Origin: Thermodesulfovibrionales bacterium
GTDB taxonomy: Bacteria; Nitrospirota; Thermodesulfovibrionia; Thermodesulfovibrionales; UBA1546
Reading direction: 5' to 3'
Assembly (NCBI GenBank): GCA_919901705.1
Contig: CAKKPR010000151.1
Span: 1-10,689, forward strand
Length of the DNA stretch: 10,689 bases
Below the pieces are notes generated by a model. The model ran no database searches. It was given only the letters and a program-made list of their open reading frames with translations, and was not told the DNA's origin. A program made the position numbers and the translations under genes. Shown in pieces: positions 5,172-10,689 of this stretch; the first letter of the stretch is position 1; each line of letters opens with the position of its first letter.

Positions 5172-5333
5172 GATTTATATAACGAAGCCGATCCCCTTAT
5201 TAGTTGGAATTTCAAACACATGGTGAAATTAAAGACTATCCGTGGCGTAAATGGAATAAACAGGATGCTCGGTTTTAAAGAGTTGGAAATATTAACACCT
5301 CAAAGCTTGATACAGGAGGATAACAATGAGTGA
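5172..5333 (+). pseudogene. C-terminal remnant of a PIN-domain (VapC-like) toxin
   Basis: Translation from 5172 gives 53 residues with no start codon at the beginning. EADPLISWNFKHMVKLKTIR followed by VNGINRMLGFKELEILTPQSL matches the C-terminal part of a group of PIN-domain toxins, including the SWNFKH motif. The N-terminal two thirds, with the first acidic catalytic residues, is gone and replaced by the duplicated TA block and truncated repeat A4. The frame stays open back into the repeat (ATG 5064), but that upstream part encodes no PIN sequence, so the product cannot be an active nuclease. The stop overlaps the next gene by 8 nt (ATGAGTGA), the coupling expected in the original operon. 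Confidence 0.75.
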
Positions 5334-5502
5334 ATCAAAGACTATGAAACAGCTTCATTCAATCAGAGAAAAAAACTATGAAAGGATGAAAAAGTTGCCT
5401 GTAAAAGAACAAATAAAAATAATTCAGACAGAAGCGGAGCCGCTTAAGAAAAGAATATTAGATAAGATGAAAAAAAGGGAATTGCCAGCAACAGGTAGAT
5501 AA
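5326..5502 (+). CDS. Small antitoxin-like partner of the broken PIN toxin
   Basis: A 58-residue, highly charged helical protein (MSESKTMKQLHSIREKNYER start, then KKLPVKEQIKII, a lysine-rich tail). It has a strong ribosome binding site, AGGAGG at 5314-5319, and overlaps the PIN remnant stop by 8 nt. Short proteins with LHxIREKxYExxK commonly sit beside PIN toxins of this type and act as their antitoxins. Here the toxin is truncated, so the gene is an orphan that lost its original promoter; transcription would have to come from the upstream TA block. Assignment is by pattern and context. Confidence 0.6.
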   Translation: MSESKTMKQLHSIREKNYERMKKLPVKEQIKIIQTEAEPLKKRILDKMKKRELPATGR

Positions 5503-5566
5503 CACAGGCTAAAAGATTGACATCTAAATACTATCACACTTCTTTTGGCCTTGAACGTTACTCTCC

Positions 5567-6775
5567 TCACTCATACCTCAGCGCTGTAATCGGGTCATAC
5601 AGCGAGGCCTTCCGCGCAGGATAAACGCCAAAAAATATTCCGACTGCCGCTGAAAACAAAAATGCAAGAACTATAGACCACAGCTCAAGCTGCGTTGGAA
5701 GAAACTCTATAAAATATGGAATTATAAATGAAACAGTCCCTGCAAACAAAATTCCTCCTGTCCCCCCAATAAGGCTCAATGTCATTGACTCTACCAGAAA
5801 CTGAAGCAAAATATCACTGTTCTTGGCGCCCAGAGCCTTTCTGATGCCTATCTCGCGCGTTCTCTCCCTCACAGAGACAAGCATTATGTTCATTATGCCT
5901 ATGCCGCCGACAACAAGAGATATCGCAGCAATGCCCGCAAGCACCGCCGTCATGATATTCAGTATCTTATTCATGACACCGAGCATTTCGTCCTGGCTCA
6001 TCACCGTAAAATCTTCCTTCCCTGCATGTCTTTTGATTAGTATCTGTTTGACCTCTTCTGTTGCTTCATGCAGCTCACTGGCGCTCTTGACCTTGATTGT
6101 TATATTGAAAAGACGGTCTGTATCGAAAAGCTCCTGGGCTGCAGTGGTCGGGATAAAGACTATATCGTCGAAATCAATCCCCAGAGTCACCCCTTTTTTC
6201 TCCATAACGCCGACGACCCGGTATTTGCTGTCACCAATGCTGACAAGGGCGCCGAGGGCGTTCTTGTCGCCGAAAAGGTCCCTTTTAACCGTTCTTCCCA
6301 GTATACAGACCTTTCTTTTCGCATCAACCTCGGATCCAGTGATGAACCTCCCTGAATCCACCTTCAGGTTCCTGATGCTGAAATAAGTCTCTGTAGACCC
6401 CGCGATAGAGTTGTCCCTGCTTTGATTGAGGTATTTGACCTTTGCAGAGCCGAACATCAGCGGCACTGCATCGTCCACATGCTTTGCCCGCCTCTTGATA
6501 AGCAGGGCGTCATCATAGATAAGCTTTCTTACGGTACTCGCCTCTGGCGGATGAAACCCTCCCTTCGCAGAGGTCTTTCCGGGAACCACGATGAGGATGT
6601 TGGTGCCGAGGTTTCCAAGCTCCCTGTGTATGTAGGTGCGTGCGCCTTCGCCGATAGAGACAAGGAGTATTACTGCCGCAACGCCTATAATTACTCCGAG
6701 CATTGTCAGGAAAGACCTCACCTTGTTGCTCATCAGAGAGTCTTTTGAGACTTTTATGATTTCAATAACATCCAT
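5567..6775 (-). CDS. ABC transporter permease, MacB/FtsX type
   Basis: The protein has 402 residues and lacks the fused ATPase of E. coli MacB. Transmembrane segment 1 is at about 20-42, followed by a large periplasmic domain (MacB-PCD, about 45-270). Segments 2-4 are at about 273-300, 325-350 and 366-386. RERTREIGIRKALGAK (303-318), the cytoplasmic coupling region after segment 2, is typical of the family, as is the ending YPARKASLYDPITALRYE. This class works as a mechanotransmitter, driving substrate through an adaptor and an outer-membrane channel rather than through the membrane itself. The start at 6775 overlaps the ATPase gene by 14 nt with GGAG about 9 bases upstream. It is the last gene of the operon. 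Substrate is not predictable (macrolide, peptide, lipid or siderophore are all known). Confidence 0.93.
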   Translation of the reverse strand: MDVIEIIKVSKDSLMSNKVRSFLTMLGVIIGVAAVILLVSIGEGARTYIHRELGNLGTNILIVVPGKTSAKGGFHPPEASTVRKLIYDDALLIKRRAKHVDDAVPLMFGSAKVKYLNQSRDNSIAGSTETYFSIRNLKVDSGRFITGSEVDAKRKVCILGRTVKRDLFGDKNALGALVSIGDSKYRVVGVMEKKGVTLGIDFDDIVFIPTTAAQELFDTDRLFNITIKVKSASELHEATEEVKQILIKRHAGKEDFTVMSQDEMLGVMNKILNIMTAVLAGIAAISLVVGGIGIMNIMLVSVRERTREIGIRKALGAKNSDILLQFLVESMTLSLIGGTGGILFAGTVSFIIPYFIEFLPTQLELWSIVLAFLFSAAVGIFFGVYPARKASLYDPITALRYE

Positions 6776-7433
6776 CTTGACAGACTCCGTCCCTGATAGT
6801 GATTATCCTTGCCGCCTGTTCAGCTATTTCTTTCTCGTGTGTGACAAGAACAATTGTAACGCCTTCTTTATTCAAACCCCTGAATATATCTATAATCTCC
6901 CTGCCTGAACGGCTGTCAAGGTTTCCTGTTGGTTCATCCGCAAGTATTATCGCAGGCTCATTTATCAAAGCCCGCGCGATTGCAGCCCTCTGCTGCTCGC
7001 CTCCCGAAAGTTCATTTGGATAATGTTCTGCCCTGTGGGAAAGGCCTACTTTCCGGAGCATTTCCATTGCCCTCTGCTTCCTCTCCTTCGCCAATACACC
7101 GCTGTAAAGCAGCGGCAGCTCAATATTCTTCCACGCCGGGAATCTCGGAAGAAGATTAAAGCTCTGAAACACAAACCCTATTTCCCTGTTCCTTATCTCT
7201 GCAAGTTCATTGTCTGTTTTCAGGCTTACATCCAAATCATGCAGAATGTATGTGCCTGAAGTCGGCCTGTCAAGGCATCCTATAATATGAAGCAATGTTG
7301 ACTTGCCTGAGCCGGAAGGCCCCATTATGGCAACAAGCTCCTTTTCGGCAACCTCCAGGTCTATGCCCTTCAAGACCTCTACCGTCACCTTCGGTAAAAC
7401 ATAGGACTTCTTTATGTCCTTGAGGGATATCAC
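6762..7433 (-). CDS. ABC transporter ATP-binding protein, MacB/LolD type
   Basis: A 223-residue nucleotide-binding domain with all motifs intact: Walker A GPSGSGKST (38-46), Q-loop Q90, signature LSGGEQQR (142-149), Walker B IILADEPTGNLD (162-173) and switch H199. The GNLDSRSG after Walker B is typical of the MacB/LolD/FtsE group. It powers the permease encoded just downstream. The start is a GTG at 7433 that overlaps the adaptor stop by 4 nt (GTGA); translation is likely coupled because no separate well-spaced ribosome binding site exists. Confidence 0.95.
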   Translation of the reverse strand: MISLKDIKKSYVLPKVTVEVLKGIDLEVAEKELVAIMGPSGSGKSTLLHIIGCLDRPTSGTYILHDLDVSLKTDNELAEIRNREIGFVFQSFNLLPRFPAWKNIELPLLYSGVLAKERKQRAMEMLRKVGLSHRAEHYPNELSGGEQQRAAIARALINEPAIILADEPTGNLDSRSGREIIDIFRGLNKEGVTIVLVTHEKEIAEQAARIITIRDGVCQDGCY

Positions 7434-8521
7434 TCCGGCTTTTTTGTCTCTTCCACCCTTTTATCGTCAGCAAGGCCTGCCGCATCGGGATTTGAGATTA
7501 TAATATCTCCCTCCTTAAGGCCGGATGTTATCTCCGTATAACTCCAGTTAAATCTCCCTGTTTCAACAGAAACCAGCCTGGCCTTTGAACCGTCCTTAAG
7601 AAAAACTTTCTTCTTTCCATCCCTCTCAAGAATCGTCTGTGAAGGAACCACAAGCGCATCCTTCACACTGTCAATAATAATCTCTATATCCGCAGACATC
7701 CCCTGTTTCCTGACTATTCCTTTTTCCCTGAACCTGGTCCTTACCTCAAAGGTCCTCGTCTCCTGCTTGCCTCCAAGGACAACAGGAGATATCATGTATA
7801 CCGAACCCTTAAAAATCCTGCCTGGATATGCATCCATTGTTATATTGACATCCTGCCCTGATTTCACCTTTGCAACATCTGCCTCGTCTATGAAGGCCTC
7901 AATGTAGAGGTCCTCTGTCGAAACAATATTTGCTATAAGCGCCCCTTTTGCAACTGTCTCGCCTATCTTTACGGGCCTTGATGTTATGACTCCGTATATC
8001 GGGGATTTTACAAACGAGTAGTCGTAGTTTAATTTCGCAAGCGCAAGCGAGTTCTTTGCCTCCTTTACACCGGCATTGGCAACATCGCGCTCCCTGAACA
8101 CAGAGTCAATATCTGTCTGTGATACATATCCTTTGTCTTTTAATTCGTTAAGTCTGTTCAATCTCGCCTCAGCCTCTTTAGCGACAGCAATTGCCTTTTC
8201 CAGGGATGCCTGGGCAATCTTGAAATTGAGCGAAGCCTCATCAGGATCAATCTCTGCTATTGCAGAACCCGGCTTTACGATATCGCCTTCTTCAATAAAA
8301 AGCCTGGAGATTCGCCCAATCCTCTGGGCAGTGACCTTTATTTCCCTGTCTGATTTTATAGTGCCTGTTGACGTAGCAGTTACAGTTATCATAAGTTCCT
8401 GCTTTTTTACAGTCACTGTCTTGACCTCAACGGCATTGAAAGCTCTTTTGATAACAAAAATGGTTATCAGCAAAGCAATAACAATAAAAACCCAGAAACC
8501 TATCCTCTTGTAGAAAGACAT
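7430..8521 (-). CDS. Periplasmic adaptor (membrane-fusion) subunit, MacA/HlyD type
   Basis: The protein has 363 residues. An N-terminal membrane anchor (about 8-25) is followed by the first half of a lipoyl domain (GRISRLFIEEGDIVKPGSAIAEID, about 68-92). A helical hairpin rich in Ala, Lys and Glu spans about 96-165. Then come the second lipoyl half (SFVKSPIYGVITSRPVKIGETV), a beta-barrel domain and a membrane-proximal domain ending in a charged tail. It would bridge the inner-membrane permease to a TolC-like channel, which is not encoded here. It is the first gene of the operon; AGGAG lies about 8 bases before the ATG at 8521. An extended -10-like TGGTAAAAT (bottom strand, about 8560-8552) may be its promoter. 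Confidence 0.92.
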   Translation of the reverse strand: MSFYKRIGFWVFIVIALLITIFVIKRAFNAVEVKTVTVKKQELMITVTATSTGTIKSDREIKVTAQRIGRISRLFIEEGDIVKPGSAIAEIDPDEASLNFKIAQASLEKAIAVAKEAEARLNRLNELKDKGYVSQTDIDSVFRERDVANAGVKEAKNSLALAKLNYDYSFVKSPIYGVITSRPVKIGETVAKGALIANIVSTEDLYIEAFIDEADVAKVKSGQDVNITMDAYPGRIFKGSVYMISPVVLGGKQETRTFEVRTRFREKGIVRKQGMSADIEIIIDSVKDALVVPSQTILERDGKKKVFLKDGSKARLVSVETGRFNWSYTEITSGLKEGDIIISNPDAAGLADDKRVEETKKPE

Positions 8522-8593
8522 TCTATTTCTCCTTATTAATCACTAAGTTAAATTTTACCATAAAAAAGATACAGAGTTCTCCTGGCAAGATAT

Positions 8594-8741
8594 TTAGGAG
8601 GCTATTAAAAATCTGTCATTGCGAGCGAAGCGTGGCAATCTCGCATTTAATAAAATCAATGGGTTAGAGATTGCTTCGTCGCCCCGAAGGCTTTCGGGAC
8701 TCCTCGCAATGACATGTAGCGAGTTTTTCAACAAGCTGTTA
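8594..8741. repeat. MITE-like interspersed inverted repeat
   Basis: Perfect 12-bp arms TGTCATTGCGAG (8614-8625) and CTCGCAATGACA (8703-8714) enclose GCAATCTC / GAGATTGC (8635-8642, 8667-8674) and a hairpin CCCGAA / TTCGGG (8683-8698). Outside these, GGCTATTAAAAATC and GAGTTTTTCAACAAGCTG form imperfect outer arms. Sequences of this kind, with the TCATTGCGAG core, are scattered in many bacterial genomes. It has no coding capacity. The right edge ends next to the FNR-like site. Confidence 0.75.
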
Positions 8742-8742
8742 G

Positions 8743-8756
8743 ATGATTTAAATCAT
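8743..8756 (+). promoter_or_regulatory. FNR/CRP-type activator site
   Basis: ATGATTTAAATCAT is a perfect 14-bp palindrome and matches the FNR consensus TTGAT-N4-ATCAA at 8 of 10 fixed positions. The -10 hexamer below predicts transcription from about 8791, which puts the palindrome centre (between 8749 and 8750) at -41.5. That is the textbook position for a class II CRP/FNR activator site. The regulator could be FNR or a relative such as HcpR. Confidence 0.65.
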
Positions 8757-8778
8757 AGTAATGCATCCGGAGATAATT

Positions 8779-8784
8779 TATACT
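8779..8784 (+). promoter_or_regulatory. -10 hexamer of the ferredoxin gene
   Basis: TATACT lies 37 bases before the ATG at 8822, with no recognisable -35, as expected for a promoter that needs an activator bound at 8743-8756. The leader also carries AGGAGG at 8810-8815, six bases before the start codon. Confidence 0.5.
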
Positions 8785-8821
8785 CAATACAAGAAGATAC
8801 AAAAATTGCAGGAGGACAGAT

Positions 8822-9568
8822 ATGGCACTAAGAAATATAATAGAGATTGACGAAGATAAGTGTAACGGATGCGGCCAGTGCGTAGTTGACTGTGCAGAAG
8901 CAGCCTTGCAGATTATCAATGGAAAAGCAAAGCTCGTTAAAGAGATATACTGTGACGGGTTAGGCGCATGTATGGGCAATTGCCCGACCGGAGCCCTTAA
9001 GGTAGTGCAGAGAGAGGCCGAGGCATTCGATGAGAAGGCCACTGAAAAACATATACATGCAACAAAAAAGGAAAAAGAAGAACCCTGCGGATGTCCCGGT
9101 TCAAGGGCCGTTGTTTTTTCCGAAAAAAAAGCAGATTACCAGGGAGAAGCAGAGACGAGACCCGAGCTTTCAAACTGGCCTGTCCAGTTAAAACTCGTTG
9201 CGCCGAATGCCCCTTTTTTAAAAGATGCAGACCTGCTTCTGGCAGCAGATTGCACAGCTTTTTCTGCAATCAACTTCCACAGCAGGTTCATTAAAGGTAA
9301 AAAACTTTTGATAGCTTGCCCAAAACTGGATGATACACAGCTTTATTATGAAAAACTTACTGAAATGTTCAAAGGAAACGACATCAAAAGCATAACCGTA
9401 GCAAGAATGGAAGTTCCGTGCTGCGGCGGTTTGATACACCTGGCAAAAGAAGCCCTTAAAGCGTCAGGAAAGGACATTCCCCTGAATGAGGTTGTTATCG
9501 GAATTAAGGGTGATATCATAAGCGAAGGGAAAACCCCTCTGATTCCAAAACTCCAAAAGACATCATAA
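8822..9568 (+). CDS. 4Fe-4S dicluster ferredoxin-like protein with CCGG-type C-terminal domain
   Basis: The protein has 248 residues. The N-terminal ferredoxin domain has one complete cluster motif (C14, C17, C20, C24). The second motif, C44-x5-C50-x3-C54-P, has Leu at the usual second cysteine (47). Further cysteines are C89 and C91 (GCPGS), C144, C166 and PCCGG at 200-203, suggesting extra metal or cluster sites. Proteins like this, with CDGLGAC and PCCGG, are found in anaerobes, often near hybrid-cluster protein genes, and are thought to carry electrons in nitrosative or redox stress responses. That link is general knowledge; no hcp gene is in the window. The upstream FNR/CRP-like promoter supports anaerobic or stress control. 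The gene converges with a 6-nt overlap on the prenyltransferase gene. Confidence 0.85.
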   Translation: MALRNIIEIDEDKCNGCGQCVVDCAEAALQIINGKAKLVKEIYCDGLGACMGNCPTGALKVVQREAEAFDEKATEKHIHATKKEKEEPCGCPGSRAVVFSEKKADYQGEAETRPELSNWPVQLKLVAPNAPFLKDADLLLAADCTAFSAINFHSRFIKGKKLLIACPKLDDTQLYYEKLTEMFKGNDIKSITVARMEVPCCGGLIHLAKEALKASGKDIPLNEVVIGIKGDIISEGKTPLIPKLQKTS

Positions 9569-10414
9569 AAGATAAGCAAGCAAGGTGAATAAAAATACTG
9601 TCATGCTTATATAGCCGTTCATATTGAAAAATGCCATATCAAGCCTGCTGAGGTCATTGGGTTTTACAAGTGAATGCTCGTATATGAATAGCCCTGCCAC
9701 AACTACCATTCCAATCCAGTAAAATATCCCGATGTTAAAAATTATCCCTGTAAATACAAGCAGGCCCCATGCAAAAAAATGAAATATGCCTGAAAACAGC
9801 AAGGTTTTTTTGATGCCGAATCTCTTTGGAATCGAGTAAAGGCCGAATGACTTGTCGAACTCCAGGTCCTGAAGGGCATAAAGGGCATCAAATCCCGCAA
9901 GCCAGAATATCACCGCAAGGGCCAGTGGCAATATCTGCCAATCCAATGTGCCTCTTACAGCAATCCATGCGCCCAGAGGCGCTGCCGAGAGCGACAGTCC
10001 GAGCACAAAATGCGACAGCCATGTAAATCTCTTTGTATAGGGATAGAGGAATACAACTGCAATAGCTATTGGAGAAAGTTTAAGGCAAAGCGGATTGAGC
10101 ATATAAGCGGCATAGACAAGCACCGCAAACGATATGGTTATAAATATGACCGCATCCATAACCCTAACCTTGCCTGCCGGGATCTCCCTGGCCGCAGTCC
10201 TTGGGTTTTCAGCATCTATCTTCCTGTCAATAATCCTGTTCAGCCCCATTGCGCCTGATCTCGCGCCCACCATTGCAACTATAATCCAGAATATCTGTTT
10301 CAATGACGGAATCCCAGATGCCGCAATGACCGCGCCTGCCAATGCAAATGGAAGTGCAAAGATGGAATGAGAAAATTTTATTAACTTTAAATAAAGGACA
10401 AGTTTTTTGAACAA
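9563..10414 (-). CDS. mqnP: UbiA-family polyprenyltransferase, MqnP-like
   Basis: This integral membrane protein of 283 residues from the chosen start is rich in hydrophobic helices throughout. It has the two UbiA aspartate motifs: NRIIDRKIDAENPRT (N59, D63, D67) and DLEFD (D183, D187). These bind prenyl diphosphate through Mg2+. The IKFSHSIFALPFAL start and LQDLEFDKSFGLYSIPKRFG resemble the putative 4-hydroxybenzoate-prenyltransferase relatives now assigned as MqnP of the futalosine menaquinone pathway; UbiA itself cannot be excluded. Start choice: GGAGG (bottom strand, 10425-10421) lies six bases before TTG 10414. The longer frame from TTG 10429 would place this site inside the gene. No other menaquinone gene is in the window. 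Confidence 0.85.
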   Translation of the reverse strand: MFKKLVLYLKLIKFSHSIFALPFALAGAVIAASGIPSLKQIFWIIVAMVGARSGAMGLNRIIDRKIDAENPRTAAREIPAGKVRVMDAVIFITISFAVLVYAAYMLNPLCLKLSPIAIAVVFLYPYTKRFTWLSHFVLGLSLSAAPLGAWIAVRGTLDWQILPLALAVIFWLAGFDALYALQDLEFDKSFGLYSIPKRFGIKKTLLFSGIFHFFAWGLLVFTGIIFNIGIFYWIGMVVVAGLFIYEHSLVKPNDLSRLDMAFFNMNGYISMTVFLFTLLAYLL

Positions 10415-10647
10415 TTTAATCCTCCGCAATCTGAGTATTTCATAATAACATAAGACGATTTTCTCTTTCTCTTTTTACCCGAATGTGCTATATTCCCTCT
10501 ATGAAAGCAGTAAATACCGGGTTGGTATATTAATTGTTATCTGGCGAAAAAAGACAAAATAGCAACATGAAATTAAGTATTTTAAAGGTATGCAGCACCC
10601 ATAAAAACGCCGCGTCCCTGAGGCGAAACAGCAAAATGGGGGAAGAA

Positions 10648-10689
10648 ATGAATCCCGATGATCTAAACTCAGACTTACAAATACTTACC
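10648..10689 (+). CDS. Start of an unidentified gene, cut by the window end
   Basis: From ATG 10648 the frame runs open to the last base, giving MNPDDLNSDLQILT. A purine-rich GGGGGAAG a few bases upstream can serve as ribosome binding site. In-frame ATGs at 10636 and 10567 are alternatives, the latter without a ribosome binding site. Fourteen residues are too few to name a family. Between 10430 and 10647 I see no other gene, only a short stem CGCC / GGCG (about 10609-10625) and a CCCAT that could pair with ATGGG near the start. Confidence 0.4.
   Translation, partial: MNPDDLNSDLQILT

Noticed and set aside
600..5172. CRISPR array
   Set aside because: Repeats are 50-190 bp, separated by genes, and vary in length; no short regular repeat-spacer pattern exists.
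5064..5333. An 89-residue gene joining the end of toxin 2 to the PIN remnant
   Set aside because: The first part is out-of-frame toxin and repeat sequence; only the last 53 codons look like protein, so I treat it as a chance fusion over a pseudogene.
5507..5550. GGCTAAAAG / CTTTTGGCC as a bidirectional terminator between convergent genes
   Set aside because: The arms pair well but the loop is about 26 bases and there is no T-run, so a terminator is not supported.
5823..6386. Long plus-strand frame (187 residues) opposite the permease gene
   Set aside because: Antisense shadow; composition is low-complexity Ser/Thr/Leu and the opposite frame is a complete MacB-type permease.
10415..10429. 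TTG 10429 as start of the UbiA-family gene
   Set aside because: It would put the GGAGG ribosome binding site inside the coding region; TTG 10414 is six bases after that site.
10567..10640. c-di-GMP (GEMM) or fluoride riboswitch before the last gene
   Set aside because: Some words looked similar but the conserved core positions of either class are not met.

Overview
The window probably comes from the chromosome of an anaerobic or microaerophilic Gram-negative bacterium. The evidence is a MacAB-type efflux operon, a UbiA-family prenyltransferase resembling the menaquinone enzyme MqnP, and a dicluster ferredoxin-like protein behind an FNR/CRP-type site. Nitrospirota or a former deltaproteobacterial group would fit, but this is inference; no rRNA or marker gene is present.

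Region 1 (1-5502) is an AT-rich accessory island with every gene on the + strand. In order it holds: the 3' end of a HEPN-domain (AbiU2-like) gene; a block of two tandem ParDE/RelBE-like toxin-antitoxin (TA) pairs; a secreted protein with aspartate-rich loops; a HicBA pair; an orphan antitoxin-like gene; a second, almost identical copy of the two-pair TA block; the C-terminal stump of a PIN (VapC) toxin; and its small intact partner. The genes are separated by interspersed repeats of about 136-189 bp that look like integron attC sites: an RYYYAAC-like outer box, an inner box GGNTTT(A/G)C, a variable centre, the matching inner box TGCAAACCC, and a GTTAAAC (GTTRRRY) end. The left edge of the duplicated TA block lies within one base of GTTAAAC. 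The simplest reading is a gene-cassette array (sedentary chromosomal integron or a relative) carrying TA cassettes. No integrase gene is in the window, so this remains a hypothesis.

Region 2 (5567-8521, - strand) is a three-gene operon with overlapping genes: a membrane-fusion adaptor, an ABC ATPase and a MacB/FtsX-type permease. It would form a tripartite efflux pump needing an outer-membrane TolC-like protein encoded elsewhere.

Region 3 (8522-8821) is an intergenic stretch with a MITE-like inverted repeat. It is followed by a well-placed class II FNR/CRP-like promoter for the ferredoxin gene (+ strand, 8822-9568). That gene converges, with a 6-nt overlap, on the UbiA-family gene (- strand, start near 10414). 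The last 260 bases hold the start of an unidentified + strand gene that runs off the end of the window.

Regions 2 and 3 are ordinary core-type DNA. The novelty lies in the cassette-like TA island, its duplicated unit, the toxin it truncated, and the shared promoter leader attached to unrelated TA genes.
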